DNA of 64,000 nt from Croceicoccus sp. (GCA_002694745.1 NZMY01000050.1:456232-520231); one strand, 5' to 3'; shown: positions 1 to 9,128, counted from the first letter of the stretch. The notes: a model not told the origin generated them from the sequence alone. Numbers and translations: made by a program.

Positions 1-468
1 GACGAAATAGAACCCCCAGTTGCGCGATAGGGCCATCCAGCCGCGATCGGACAACCCCTCGAACGCGGCGCCCAGCAGATATTTGAGCAGCGGCTTGCCC
101 ATGCGCCAGCCGACCAGCAGGGCGACCGCGAACAGCGCGTAGATGATCGTTGGCTTGACCTGGACGAACACGGGGTCCTGAAAAAAGATCGTCAGACCGC
201 CGAAGAACACGATCAGCGCGGTCGACAGCATCAGCATGGGGGTGATGTGCCCCAGCTTCCATTTCGACATGCCCAGCGCCACCAGCGCCGCCACGATGAA
301 CGCGCCGGTGCCCTTTACCACGGCCAGCACCTCGGCCACCGAATTGCTGGCATCCTCGGGCGCGAAATAGCGATAGACCAGAAAGAAAATCAGCAGCGGC
401 CCGTAATCGATGGCGAGGTTCAGCCAGCCGGATTTCTTCTTCGGCGCGGCGGTGTTTTCGTGGTCCAT
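1..468 (-). CDS. yciB: YciB/IspZ family inner-membrane septation protein (3' end outside window)
   Basis: This is the 5' part of a multi-spanning inner-membrane protein; it is missing from the ORF track because it runs off the left edge. The 156 visible codons begin MDHENTAAPKKKSGW and continue with hydrophobic segments such as 'YGPLLIFFLVYRYF' and 'TPMLMLSTALIVFFGGLTIFF', then 'FQDPVFVQVKPT', which is characteristic of the YciB/intracellular septation protein A family. Family members are small proteins linked to cell envelope integrity and septation, without a known enzymatic reaction. Its ATG overlaps the TGA stop of ftsY by one base, so it is translationally coupled as the last visible gene of the dapF-mtaB-ftsY-yciB cluster. 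Identity rests on motif recognition; the C-terminus is not visible. Confidence 0.85.
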   Translation of the reverse strand, partial: MDHENTAAPKKKSGWLNLAIDYGPLLIFFLVYRYFAPEDASNSVAEVLAVVKGTGAFIVAALVALGMSKWKLGHITPMLMLSTALIVFFGGLTIFFQDPVFVQVKPTIIYALFAVALLVGWRMGKPLLKYLLGAAFEGLSDRGWMALSRNWGFYFV

Positions 469-1388
469 CAGGCTACTCCGGCAATCACGCGGGCGACGAG
501 GTCGGGGTCGAAGGGCCGCAGATCGTCGATCCCTTCGCCGACGCCGATGGCGTGGATCGGCAGGCCGTATTGCTCGGCCGCGGCGACTAGTACGCCGCCG
601 CGCGCGGTGCCGTCCAGCTTGGTCATGACAAGGCCGGTCACGCCCGCCACTTCGCGGAACACGTCGATCTGCGACAGCGCGTTCTGCCCGTTGGTGGCGT
701 CGAGCACCAGCACCACGTCATGCGGCGCCTCGGGGTTGAGGCGGCCGAGCACTTTGCGGATCTTGGCAAGCTCGTCCATCAGCTCGCGCTTGTTCTGCAG
801 GCGGCCCGCGGTGTCGACGATCAGCGCGTCGCTGCCCTTTTCGGTCGCGGCCTTGACCGCATCGAACACCACGCTGGCCGGATCGCCGCCTTCGGGGCCG
901 GTGACGATGGGAACGCCCACCCGGTCCGCCCAGACCTTCAGCTGACCGATCGCGGCGGCGCGGAACGTGTCGCCCGCGGCCAGGATCACGCTGTAATCCT
1001 CTTCCTGGAACAGATGCGCCAGCTTGGCGATGGTGGTTGTCTTGCCGCTGCCGTTGACGCCGATCACCAGCACGACATGCGGGCGGGGGAAGGCGGTCAC
1101 GTCCAGAGGTTTGGCCACCGGGCGCAGGATCTCCGCGATCTCGTCGGCCACCGCCTGCCGGATCGCCTGCTCGTCGGCGCCGCGGTCGAAGCGGCGGTCG
1201 GCAAGCTTTTCGCGTATCCGCATCGCCGCGCGCGGGCCGAGATCGGAGAGGATGAGCGCATCCTCCAGCTCGTCCAGCTGCGCATCGGTCAGGCGGGTCT
1301 GCCCGCCGATACCGGCGAGATTGCCCGCCAGACGGTCCGAGGTCTTGCGAAAGCCGCCGAAGACGCGGTCCTGCCAACTCTCGCTCAT
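468..1388 (-). CDS. ftsY: Signal recognition particle receptor FtsY
   Basis: SRP receptor GTPase that docks SRP-ribosome complexes at the inner membrane. I place the start at the ATG beginning MSESWQDRVFGGF (306 aa) rather than the 363-aa track ORF, because that ATG overlaps the mtaB stop as ATGA and the upstream extension is Arg-rich shadow sequence. Visible elements are an N-domain helical region, the P-loop 'GVNGSGKTTTIAKLA', the DTAGR motif 'DTAGRLQNK' and the base-recognition motif 'TKLDGTARGG', all in order. The acidic A-domain seen in E. coli FtsY is essentially absent, as is common in alphaproteobacteria. Its partner ffh lies 4 kb away on the other strand. Confidence 0.96.
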   Translation of the reverse strand: MSESWQDRVFGGFRKTSDRLAGNLAGIGGQTRLTDAQLDELEDALILSDLGPRAAMRIREKLADRRFDRGADEQAIRQAVADEIAEILRPVAKPLDVTAFPRPHVVLVIGVNGSGKTTTIAKLAHLFQEEDYSVILAAGDTFRAAAIGQLKVWADRVGVPIVTGPEGGDPASVVFDAVKAATEKGSDALIVDTAGRLQNKRELMDELAKIRKVLGRLNPEAPHDVVLVLDATNGQNALSQIDVFREVAGVTGLVMTKLDGTARGGVLVAAAEQYGLPIHAIGVGEGIDDLRPFDPDLVARVIAGVA

Positions 1389-2572
1389 GCGGCTTCTCCG
1401 ACCAGCAGGCCTTCGTCGCGGGCGGCGATGCGAAGACGGCGGGTTTCGCCCTGCTTCATGCCTTCCGGCAGGCGAACGGGTGCGAAATTGGCGGCGTGGC
1501 CGGTGCCGTCGCGTTCGGCCAGCACCGTCTGGGTCGAACCGATCAGTCCGTCCAGCCACCGGCTGCGCTGCCGCGCGACCGCTTCGCGCAATTCGGCGGC
1601 GCGGGCCTTTACCAGCACCGGATCGACCTGCGGCATGCGCGCGGCGGGTGTGCCGGGGCGCGGGCTGAAGGGAAAGACATGGCCATGGACGATATCGCAG
1701 GCGCTGACGATGGACAGATTATTGGCGTGCATGTCTTCCGTTTCGGTGGGAAATCCGGCGATGAGATCCGCGCCCACCGCGATTTCGGGGCGGCGGGCCT
1801 TCAGACGCTCGACAAGGTTGATCGCATCGGCGCGGCTGTGGCGGCGCTTCATGCGCTTGAGGATCATGTCGTCGCCCGACTGCAGCGATAGGTGCAGGTG
1901 CGGCATGAAGCGCGACTCGCTGCCGGCCATGTCCTCGATCAGCGGATCGATCTCCGCCCCGTCGATGGACGACAGGCGCAGGCGTTCGAGCGACGGGCAG
2001 GCGTCGAGGATGGCGCGCACTAGAACGCCCAGCGCGGGCGATCCGGGCAGGTCGTGGCCCCAGCTGGTCACGTCGACACCGGTCAAGACGATTTCGGGCG
2101 CGCCCTGTTCAAGATGGTCGGCAATTATCCGCACCACCTCGTCCACGGCAAGCGAGCGGCTGGCGCCGCGGCCCTGCGGGATGACGCAAAAGGTGCAGCT
2201 GTGGTCGCAGCCGTTCTGCACCGGCACGAAGGCGCGTGTGCGGACACGCGGTGCGGGCGCATCTTCGGCGGCGGGCAGAGAGCGGCCGGACAGCCAGGCG
2301 GCGGGCTCCAGCTTGGCGGCATTGGGGACCAGCCCGTCCACTTCGGGCATGGCGGACAGGCGTTCGCCCTCAATATCGGCGGCGCATCCGGTGACCAGCA
2401 GGCGCGCATCGGGATGGCGGCGGCGCAGGCGGCGGATTGCGCGGCGGGTCTGGCGGACGGCCTCCTGCGTGACGGCGCAGCTGTTCACCACCACGGTCGG
2501 GCTGGCGCTGGCGGTCAGCATGGCGCCGATGCGCTCGCTTTCCGCCATGTTGAGGCGGCAGCCGAGCGTCAC
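1385..2572 (-). CDS. mtaB: tRNA t6A37 methylthiotransferase MtaB-like (radical SAM)
   Basis: Methylthiotransferase that converts t6A37 to ms2t6A37 in tRNA. The protein opens with the family signature 'VTLGCRLNMAESE', whose Cys starts the UPF0004 domain cluster, and has the radical-SAM triad 'CDHSCTFC' (CxxxCxxC) near its middle, then 'HLHLSLQSGDD' and a C-terminal TRAM-like region. The track ORF (482 aa) is too long. A GTG at 2572 is preceded by AAGAGG eight bases upstream and starts exactly at the conserved motif, giving 395 aa. An in-frame TTG overlapping the dapF stop (2605) is the alternative. The stop overlaps the ftsY ATG by four bases, so the two are coupled. Classification as MtaB rather than MiaB or RimO rests on the 'LGCRLN' form of the motif. 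Confidence 0.9.
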   Translation of the reverse strand: MTLGCRLNMAESERIGAMLTASASPTVVVNSCAVTQEAVRQTRRAIRRLRRRHPDARLLVTGCAADIEGERLSAMPEVDGLVPNAAKLEPAAWLSGRSLPAAEDAPAPRVRTRAFVPVQNGCDHSCTFCVIPQGRGASRSLAVDEVVRIIADHLEQGAPEIVLTGVDVTSWGHDLPGSPALGVLVRAILDACPSLERLRLSSIDGAEIDPLIEDMAGSESRFMPHLHLSLQSGDDMILKRMKRRHSRADAINLVERLKARRPEIAVGADLIAGFPTETEDMHANNLSIVSACDIVHGHVFPFSPRPGTPAARMPQVDPVLVKARAAELREAVARQRSRWLDGLIGSTQTVLAERDGTGHAANFAPVRLPEGMKQGETRRLRIAARDEGLLVGEAA

Positions 2573-2601
2573 GACCTCTGCCTCTTGATGACCGGGGACG
2601 C

Positions 2602-3426
2602 TCAAGCGTAGGCCCCCCAGTCGAACGATCCGGTATAGGAAACGGTCGCGGGCCCGGTCATGGTGATCCGGCCCTTCGCGTCCGCCGTGTCTTCGCCCCA
2701 TGCGATCAGCAAATCGCCGCCAGGCAGCGAGACCGTGACTTCGCGCTCCACCAGCCCGCGGCGCATCGCCCCAACGGCGGTGGCGCAGGCTCCGGTTCCG
2801 CAGGCCCGCGTCAGTCCCGCGCCGCGTTCCCACACGCGCAGCCGGATCGCGCTGCGCGACAGGATCTGCGCGGCATTCACGTTCACCGCCTGCGGGAAGA
2901 TGGGATCCTTCTCGATCACCGGGCCGATTTCGCCGAGGGGGACGGCATCCAGATCCTCGACGAAGAAGATCGCGTGCGGATTGCCGACATTCACCGCTAT
3001 CGGATTTTCGAGCATGTCCCAGCCCACCGGCATCGACAGCGTGTCCATCGCATAGGCCAGCGGGATCGCGTCCCAGTCAAAGCGCGGCACGCCCATGTCG
3101 ACCGCGATACCCGCGGGATCGGGCCGGGCCGAGATCGTGCCGCCCAGCGTCTCGATCGTGACCGCATCGCCAGCGAGCAGGCCGACCGCGCGGGTCGCAT
3201 TGCCGCAAGCCTCGACCTCGCCGCCGTCCCGGTTGAAGATGCGCATCTTGAGGTCCGCCGTGTCCGAAGGCTCGATCAGCACGAGTTGGTCGCAGCCGAT
3301 GCCGGTATGGCGATCGGCGAGCGCCGCCGCGACCTCGCCATTAATCGGCGGCAGGGCCTGAACGCGGGCATCGAGCACGACGAAATCATTGCCGAGCCCA
3401 TGCATCTTGGTGAAGGGGATGCGCAT
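2602..3426 (-). CDS. dapF: Diaminopimelate epimerase
   Basis: Cytoplasmic cofactor-independent epimerase that converts LL- to meso-diaminopimelate for lysine and peptidoglycan synthesis. Both catalytic cysteines sit in their standard contexts, 'EACGNATR' in the first half and 'RACGTGACAT' in the second, and the N-terminus carries the family motif 'KMHGLGNDF'. I start at the ATG for MRIPFTKMHGLGNDF (274 aa), which matches the usual family N-terminus; an ATG four codons upstream is also possible and neither has a strong ribosome binding site. The stop lies 29 bases before the mtaB start, making dapF the first gene of the dapF-mtaB-ftsY-yciB run, an arrangement common in alphaproteobacteria. Confidence 0.96.
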   Translation of the reverse strand: MRIPFTKMHGLGNDFVVLDARVQALPPINGEVAAALADRHTGIGCDQLVLIEPSDTADLKMRIFNRDGGEVEACGNATRAVGLLAGDAVTIETLGGTISARPDPAGIAVDMGVPRFDWDAIPLAYAMDTLSMPVGWDMLENPIAVNVGNPHAIFFVEDLDAVPLGEIGPVIEKDPIFPQAVNVNAAQILSRSAIRLRVWERGAGLTRACGTGACATAVGAMRRGLVEREVTVSLPGGDLLIAWGEDTADAKGRITMTGPATVSYTGSFDWGAYA

Positions 3427-3515
3427 GATGTGCCGCATCTATGCAGCGGGCGGCGCTACGTCCAGTCCCGTGGGCATTCAGGGCGCGTGTTCAGGGGCGG
3501 GAAGGGCAAGCAGCC

Positions 3516-5195
3516 TCAGGCGCCCGCCACTTTCCGTCCGTCGTCGCCGCGCGGCGTCGGGGCAAGCCTCGGTTCACTGCGGACATCCTCGGCCAGCCGC
3601 GCTTCGCTCTTCAAACGGGCGCGAACCTTTTCGGCGGGTTCGGGGCGGCCATAGAAATAGCCCTGTCCCTTGAACTGGCCCAGCGTGCGGAGGCGGTCGC
3701 GCACATGCTCGCTCTCGATCCCTTCCGCCGTTACCGGCAGACGCATGCCCGCGCCGATCGAACTGATCGCGCCGACGAGCGCGGAATTGTCGCCCCCGCG
3801 GCCCAGTTCGGCGATGAAGCTGCGGTCGATCTTGATCCGGTCGAAGGGCAGCGCGCGCAATTGCGCGATCGATGCATAGCCGGTGCCGAAATCGTCGAGG
3901 CTGACCGATACGCCCTGGTTCTTGAGGCTGGTGACCAGCGAGCGAACCAGTCCGATATTCTCGTGCAGGCAGCTTTCGGTGACTTCGATCTCAAGCCGTT
4001 CGGGCGGGAATTTCGCCTCGGCCAGCAATTTGAGCAATTTCTGCGCGAACCACGGATCGCGCATCTGGATCGGCGAGATATTGACCGAGAGGGTCAGCGA
4101 AGGATCCCATTCGGCCGCGTCCTTCAGCGCCTGCGCGATGACCGATTCGGACAATTCCGCGATGCAGCCGATCTCCTCGGCGACCGGGATGAAGAAATCG
4201 GGCGTGACAAGGCCGAGCGTCGGCGACTGCCAGCGGGCCAGCATTTCGAAACCGGTCAGCTCGCCCGTTTCGACATCGACCTGCTGTTCGTAGAATGGCA
4301 CGAACTCGCCGCGCGAAATGCCGCGCCGGATACCGCTTTCCAGCTCGCTGCGCAGCTTCAGCTCGCGCTCCATCTCGGGCGTGAACCAGTCATACCGGTT
4401 CCGGCCCAGTTTTTTCGCGTGATACATGGCGACATCGGCCATGTGCAGCAATTCGCCCGCCGCGTTCGATCCGGGATGGTCCAGTTCCACGCTGGTCGCG
4501 AGGCCGATCGAAAGACCGACGGCCAGCTCGCCGCCGTTGATGGCGATGGGTTTCTGGGCAATGTCGATGATGCTGGTCGCCAGCTGGTCGATCAGATCGG
4601 GCGAGGAGCGGCTATAGGGAACCACGCATGCGAATTCGTCACCGCCAAGCCGTGCGAGGCGGGCGCCCGGCGGCATCTGGGCGCGAATGCGGCGCGCGAT
4701 CTCGATCAGCATGGAATCGCCTGCGCGGTGGCCGTTGAGATCGTTGATCTGCTTGAAATTGTCGAGATCGATCATCACGAAGGCGACCGCGTTGTCGGCC
4801 TTCTCGGCGTCGATCACCATCTCCTCGGTCAGCGGCAGAATGGATCGGCGGTTGAGCGAGCCAGTCAGCGGATCGGTCAGCGCCAGTTCGCGCGCTTCTT
4901 CTTCTGCGATGCGGCTCTTTTCGACCTCGCTGATCAGTTCGCGGTAACGCCGCCAGCCGAAGATGATGAGCGCGATGTTTAGCAGCAGCGCACTGGCGGC
5001 CCATTGCGCCGGGCCTTCGCTGTCGCCCGTGATAAAACCGATCACCTGCGGCATCACCGCACCCGCGTGCCCAACCAGCATGATGGCGGCGGCGATGATG
5101 ACCCCCAACAGCACGAGATCGCGCTCCCCCCGGGGATACCGGTCGGTCAGGCGAATGACGCCCTCTGTCTGGGGATTTTCGGCGCGATTGTTCAT
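3516..5195 (-). CDS. GGDEF-EAL membrane protein (c-di-GMP turnover)
   Basis: Bifunctional c-di-GMP signalling protein of 559 aa. Two predicted N-terminal membrane segments ('LVLLGVIIAAAIMLVG' and 'AASALLLNIALIIFGW') lead through a short coiled linker to a GGDEF domain with an intact 'LGGDEFAC' and then an EAL domain. The EAL motif reads EML ('GFEMLARW'), but downstream catalytic motifs such as 'DDFGTGYAS' and 'TAEGIES' are kept, so phosphodiesterase activity is plausible. The RxxD product-inhibition site normally just upstream of GGDEF is missing ('PPGARLARLGGDEF'). I prefer the ATG at 5195 (MNNRAENPQ, with GGAG upstream) to the TTG at 5258. It lies 89 bases upstream of dapF on the same strand; co-transcription is uncertain. 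Confidence 0.92.
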   Translation of the reverse strand: MNNRAENPQTEGVIRLTDRYPRGERDLVLLGVIIAAAIMLVGHAGAVMPQVIGFITGDSEGPAQWAASALLLNIALIIFGWRRYRELISEVEKSRIAEEEARELALTDPLTGSLNRRSILPLTEEMVIDAEKADNAVAFVMIDLDNFKQINDLNGHRAGDSMLIEIARRIRAQMPPGARLARLGGDEFACVVPYSRSSPDLIDQLATSIIDIAQKPIAINGGELAVGLSIGLATSVELDHPGSNAAGELLHMADVAMYHAKKLGRNRYDWFTPEMERELKLRSELESGIRRGISRGEFVPFYEQQVDVETGELTGFEMLARWQSPTLGLVTPDFFIPVAEEIGCIAELSESVIAQALKDAAEWDPSLTLSVNISPIQMRDPWFAQKLLKLLAEAKFPPERLEIEVTESCLHENIGLVRSLVTSLKNQGVSVSLDDFGTGYASIAQLRALPFDRIKIDRSFIAELGRGGDNSALVGAISSIGAGMRLPVTAEGIESEHVRDRLRTLGQFKGQGYFYGRPEPAEKVRARLKSEARLAEDVRSEPRLAPTPRGDDGRKVAGA

Positions 5196-5562
5196 CGCAA
5201 ATTTGCTCCACGGCCCTTTGGCGCGTTTCCGGCGCCGGAACGGAATTGCTAGCCGCAAGACCCTAAAAAGAGGTTAAGCCGCGTTCGTGCCGCCGCGCCG
5301 CGCCCGGACCGCGGGAAGGCTTGCCATCGTGAGGGCCTGTCTGTATGAGGCGCCGCAGACGGAAAGGGCGGGCCATGGGCAGGCTCTGACCGGATCATGC
5401 ACAAGGGCGGTTCCAGGCGGCACCGCACGCATTGACATACACGCTGGTCGGCGAGGTTTCGCCCACCGGCGTTTTCGGCGTTTTGCGCCGGATCTGAACG
5501 GCCACGCGGCGATTTTCGCGGCAGGCGTAACTGGAGAAGCGGCATGACAGCCGGAGGTGACC
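5196..5562. other. Divergent intergenic region between GGDEF-EAL gene and ffh
   Basis: About 370 bases with no convincing gene; the overlapping track ORFs here are low-complexity Arg/Pro/Ala shadows. It must hold the promoters of both divergent genes. A TTGACA hexamer at 5432-5437 on the plus strand is a possible -35 for ffh, but the sequence 17 bases further on (ggtttc) is a poor -10, so no promoter is called. No 4.5S RNA-like sequence was recognised here. Confidence 0.5.
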
Positions 5563-7041
5563 ATGTTTGACGCACTGTCCGACCGGCTCGGCAATGTTTT
5601 CGATTCGCTGCGGGGCCGCGGCGCGCTGAAGGAAGACGATGTCCGCACCGCCATGCGCGAAGTGCGGATCGCATTGCTGGAGGCCGATGTCGCGCTTCCG
5701 GTGGTGCGCCGCTTCATCGACACCGTCACCGAACGCGCGATCGGGCAGGAAGTGCTCCGATCGGTCACGCCGGGGCAGCAGGTCGTCAAGATCGTCAATG
5801 ACGCGCTGGTCGAAATGCTGGGCGGCGATCCCGCGGAAGGCGGCAGCGCGCAGGCGGCCAAGCTGGATCTCGACGCCAAGCCGCCGGTCGTGATCATGAT
5901 GGTCGGCCTGCAGGGCTCGGGCAAGACGACCAGCACCGCCAAGATCGCCAAGCGGCTGAAGGAGACCGAGGGCAAGAAGGTCATGATGGCCTCGCTCGAC
6001 GTCAATCGCCCGGCGGCGCAGGAACAGCTGGCCATTCTGGGCGAGCAGGCGGGCGTGGCGACGCTCCCGATCGTGGGGGGGCAGCAGCCGGTCGATATCG
6101 CGAACCGCGCGATTTCCTCGGCCAAGCTGCAAAGCTTCGACGTGCTGATGCTCGACACCGCGGGCCGCCTGCATGTCGACGAAGCGCTGATGGCCGAGAT
6201 GAAGGCCGTGGCCAGCGTCTCGACCCCCAGGGAAGTGCTGCTGGTCGTCGACTCGCTGACGGGCCAGGACGCGGTCAATGTCGCGCAGAGCTTCACCGGC
6301 GAAGTGCCGCTGACCGGCGTGGTGCTGACCCGCATGGACGGCGATGCACGCGGCGGTGCGGCGCTGTCGATGCGTGCCGTCACCGGCAAGCCGATCAAGT
6401 TCGCGGGCACGGGCGAAAAGCTCGACGCGATCGAGGCGTTCCATCCCTCGCGCGTGGCCAATCGCATTTTGGGCATGGGCGACATCGTGTCGATGGTCGA
6501 AAAGGCCGCGACCGCCGTCAAGGAAGAAGACGCCGAACGCCTCGCCAAGCGCATGGCGAAGGGGGAGTTCGACATGAACGACCTTCGCATGCAGCTGCAG
6601 CAGATGACCAAGATGGGCGGCATCGGCGCGATCGCAGGCATGCTGCCGGGCATGAAGAAGGCCAAGGCGGCGATGGCGCAGTCGGGCATGGACGACAAGG
6701 TCCTGCTCCACATGGACGCGATCATCTCGTCGATGACTCCGAAAGAGCGCGAGAAGCCGCAGCTTTTGAACGCGCGTCGCAAGAAACGCATCGCGGCAGG
6801 GTCCGGCACGCAGGTGCAGGACGTGAACAAGCTTCTGAAAATGCATCAGGAAATGGCGAAGGCCATGAAGCAGATCAAGAAGATGGGCGGGCTGAAGGGT
6901 CTGGGCCAGCTGTTCGGCAAGGGCGGTCTGGGCGCGGCCATGCCGGGGCTTGGCGGCGGCGGCGGAATGGGCGGCATGCCGGGCCTTCCGGGCGGCGGAG
7001 ATATTCCGCCCGAGCTGCAGGATCTGCTCAAGAAAAAATGA
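5563..7041 (+). CDS. ffh: Signal recognition particle protein Ffh
   Basis: SRP54-type GTPase that binds signal peptides and 4.5S RNA for co-translational targeting. The start is the ATG at 5563 (MFDALSDRLG, 492 aa), preceded by a strong GGAGG five bases upstream; the track's GTG start lies inside that Shine-Dalgarno. The NG domain has 'GLQGSGKTTSTAKIAKRL', 'DTAGRLHVDEALMAEM' and 'TRMDGDARGGAALS'. The Met-rich M domain follows ('LLPGMKKAKAAM', 'SSMTPKER') and ends in a flexible Gly/Met-rich tail, 'GLGGGGGMGGMPGLPGGG'. It heads a plus-strand ffh-rpsP-rimM cluster, and its receptor ftsY is in the divergent minus-strand cluster. Confidence 0.97.
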   Translation: MFDALSDRLGNVFDSLRGRGALKEDDVRTAMREVRIALLEADVALPVVRRFIDTVTERAIGQEVLRSVTPGQQVVKIVNDALVEMLGGDPAEGGSAQAAKLDLDAKPPVVIMMVGLQGSGKTTSTAKIAKRLKETEGKKVMMASLDVNRPAAQEQLAILGEQAGVATLPIVGGQQPVDIANRAISSAKLQSFDVLMLDTAGRLHVDEALMAEMKAVASVSTPREVLLVVDSLTGQDAVNVAQSFTGEVPLTGVVLTRMDGDARGGAALSMRAVTGKPIKFAGTGEKLDAIEAFHPSRVANRILGMGDIVSMVEKAATAVKEEDAERLAKRMAKGEFDMNDLRMQLQQMTKMGGIGAIAGMLPGMKKAKAAMAQSGMDDKVLLHMDAIISSMTPKEREKPQLLNARRKKRIAAGSGTQVQDVNKLLKMHQEMAKAMKQIKKMGGLKGLGQLFGKGGLGAAMPGLGGGGGMGGMPGLPGGGDIPPELQDLLKKK

Positions 7042-7090
7042 TTTAACCGTAATTTCAGTGATTTGAATATTGTTCGAAAGGTAGTTTGAT

Positions 7091-7558
7091 ATGGCAGTTG
7101 CAATTCGTCTGGCGCGCGGCGGCGCGAAGAAGCGTCCCTATTACCGCATCGTCGTCTCCGACACGCGCAGCGCGCGCGATGGCAAGTATCTGGAACAGGT
7201 CGGCGTCTACAATCCCGTCCTGCCCAAGGATTCGGAAGATCGCGTCAAGCTGATCGAGGACCGCATCCGTTATTGGCTGGGCGTCGGCGCGCAGCCGACC
7301 GACCGCGTTGCTCGCTTCCTCGACGCCGCGGGTATCCAGGAGCGTGCGGCTCGCAACAACCCCAAGAAGGCGGAGCCGGGCGAAAAGGCCAAGGAACGCG
7401 CCGAGGAAAAGGCTTCGAAGGCCGCTGAAGCCGAGGAAGCCCGCAAGGCTGCCGAGGAAGAAGCCAAGAAGCCCGCAGAAGCGCCGGCTGAAGAAGCGGC
7501 TGCCGAAGAGGCGCCTGCTGAAGAAGCCGCGGCTGAAGAGACTGCGACCGAAGAGTAA
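7091..7558 (+). CDS. rpsP: 30S ribosomal protein S16 with long Ala/Glu-rich C-terminal extension
   Basis: Ribosomal protein S16 of the small subunit. The first ~80 residues are a normal S16 ('[20 protein letters not shown]', '[20 protein letters not shown]'). They are followed by ~75 residues made almost only of Ala, Glu, Lys and Pro, first basic/acidic helix-like ('[18 protein letters not shown]') then repetitive '[12 protein letters not shown]'. The total of 155 aa is about twice the usual length. Similar extensions occur in other sphingomonads (recollection, not searched). An AAAGG-type site precedes the ATG. It sits between ffh and rimM, the classical order. Confidence 0.97.
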   Translation: MAVAIRLARGGAKKRPYYRIVVSDTRSARDGKYLEQVGVYNPVLPKDSEDRVKLIEDRIRYWLGVGAQPTDRVARFLDAAGIQERAARNNPKKAEPGEKAKERAEEKASKAAEAEEARKAAEEEAKKPAEAPAEEAAAEEAPAEEAAAEETATEE

Positions 7559-7578
7559 GATCGGTAAAGGCCGGACTG

Positions 7579-8124
7579 ATGGCGATTGCCCAGCGTATCG
7601 TGCTTGCCGCCATTGCCGGCGCGCATGGCGTGAATGGCGAGGTCCGGCTGAAACTGTTCGGCGAAGGCGTGGAGTCGCTGAGGAGATTCCGCGCCTTCAC
7701 GCTTTTGCGCGAGGTACCTTCCGGTATTGGGGGCGGCGAATCGCGCGAGGTCAGCCCCAAGAAATTGCGGGACGACGGCAAGGGCGGGGCGATCCTGAAG
7801 CTGGCCGGCGTCGACAATCGCAATGCGGCCGAGGCGCTGCGCGGCATGGTGCTGACCGTGGCCCGCGAGGAACTGCCTCCGCTGGAAGAGGGCGAATATT
7901 ACCACGCCGATCTGCTGGGTCTGTCCGCCGTATCCGATACGGGCGAGGCGCTGGGCACGGTGATCGCCATCGACAATTACGGTGCGGGCGACGTGATCGA
8001 GATCGAGCGGCCAGCGGCGGAGGGCGAGAAGCCCAAGCGCTTCATGGTGCCGATGCGGCCCGAAGCGGTGCCCGAATGGGACGCGGCGCGGATCGTGATT
8101 TCGTCCGACTTCGCGGCGGATTAA
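7579..8124 (+). CDS. rimM: Ribosome maturation factor RimM
   Basis: 16S rRNA-processing factor that binds S19 during 30S head assembly. The 181-aa sequence has the N-terminal motif 'VLAAIAGAHGVNGEVRLKLF' and the PRC-barrel half with 'YYHADLLGLSAV', 'GAGDVIEIE' and 'FMVPM'. It begins 20 bases after rpsP. The usual downstream partners trmD and rplS are not here; the next gene is on the opposite strand. The rimM TAA and the TAA of the convergent dehydratase gene overlap in the shared palindrome TTAA. Confidence 0.94.
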   Translation: MAIAQRIVLAAIAGAHGVNGEVRLKLFGEGVESLRRFRAFTLLREVPSGIGGGESREVSPKKLRDDGKGGAILKLAGVDNRNAAEALRGMVLTVAREELPPLEEGEYYHADLLGLSAVSDTGEALGTVIAIDNYGAGDVIEIERPAAEGEKPKRFMVPMRPEAVPEWDAARIVISSDFAAD

Positions 8125-9125
8125 TCGCCGCCGACTATTTCGGCGAACAAGCCGCCGTCGACGTTCGATCCCGATATGACCACCACGGTCGCGCCATCCG
8201 CAGCGGGCGCCTTGCCTGCCAGCAGCGCGGCGAGCGCGACGGCGCCGCCCGGTTCGACCACCAGCTTCAGCACCTCGAACGCATAACGCATGGCGCGGCG
8301 AACCTCGTCGTCCGTGACCGCCAGCCCGCCGCTCAGGAGAGCCTTGTTGATCGGGAAGGTCAGGGCGCCGGGCGTCGGGGCCAGCAGGGCGTCGCATATC
8401 GACACGGCATCCGCCGCGACGGGCTCGCGTGTTCCTGACGTCAGCGATCGGGCCGTATCGTCAAAGGCCGCGGGTTCGACCGAATAGATCGCCGCATCCG
8501 GCAGACAGGGCCGCATGGCGGTGGCAATGCCGGCCACCAGCCCGCCACCGCCGCAGCAGACCAGCACCTGGCCGATGGACGCGCTTGCCTCGTCGGCCTG
8601 CTTGAGTATTTCCAGCCCGACCGTGCCCTGACCCGCGATGATGAAGGGATCGTCATAGGACGGCACCAGCACCGCGCCGCGCTCCTCGGCGAGGGCGGTG
8701 GCGATGGTCTCGCGCGACTGGGTCCGGCGGTCATAGGCGACGATATCTGCCCCAAGCGCGCTTGTGTTGGCCGTTTTAACCGACGGCGCATCGGCGGGCA
8801 TCACGAGGGTGGCGGGAATGCCCAGAATGCGCGCCGCCGCCGCCACACCCTGCGCGTGATTGCCCGACGACCATGCGACCACGCCTTTCGCGCGGTCCTG
8901 CTGAGGGATACGAGCAAGCCGGTTATAGGCGCCGCGAAACTTGAACGCGCCTCCGATCTGCGCGCCCTCGAACTTCAGCAGGACGCGCCGTCCGGTGCGC
9001 TCGTTCAGGAACGGAGATTCGATTAAAGGCGTGCGAACTGCCACGCCGCGGATCAAGTCCGCCGCACCATCGACATGCTGCGGTCCGATGGCAAGTGCCA
9101 ATTCCTGTCCTGCCGGGTCCTGCAC
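8121..9125 (-). CDS. Threonine/serine dehydratase-family PLP enzyme (fold type II)
   Basis: PLP-dependent enzyme of the threonine dehydratase/serine racemase family (334 aa). It shows the Schiff-base lysine motif 'GAFKFRGAYN', the substrate-loop motif 'SSGNHAQG', the phosphate-binding Gly-rich loop 'CCGGGGLVAG' and the C-terminal 'ISGSNVD'. There is no C-terminal ACT regulatory domain, which argues for a catabolic dehydratase or serine racemase rather than the biosynthetic, isoleucine-regulated IlvA. The start is a GTG at 9125 with GAGGG seven bases upstream, three bases after the oxyR stop, so it appears co-transcribed with oxyR and rnd. Exact substrate cannot be read from sequence. Confidence 0.85.
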   Translation of the reverse strand: MQDPAGQELALAIGPQHVDGAADLIRGVAVRTPLIESPFLNERTGRRVLLKFEGAQIGGAFKFRGAYNRLARIPQQDRAKGVVAWSSGNHAQGVAAAARILGIPATLVMPADAPSVKTANTSALGADIVAYDRRTQSRETIATALAEERGAVLVPSYDDPFIIAGQGTVGLEILKQADEASASIGQVLVCCGGGGLVAGIATAMRPCLPDAAIYSVEPAAFDDTARSLTSGTREPVAADAVSICDALLAPTPGALTFPINKALLSGGLAVTDDEVRRAMRYAFEVLKLVVEPGGAVALAALLAGKAPAADGATVVVISGSNVDGGLFAEIVGGD

Positions 9126-9128
9126 GGC

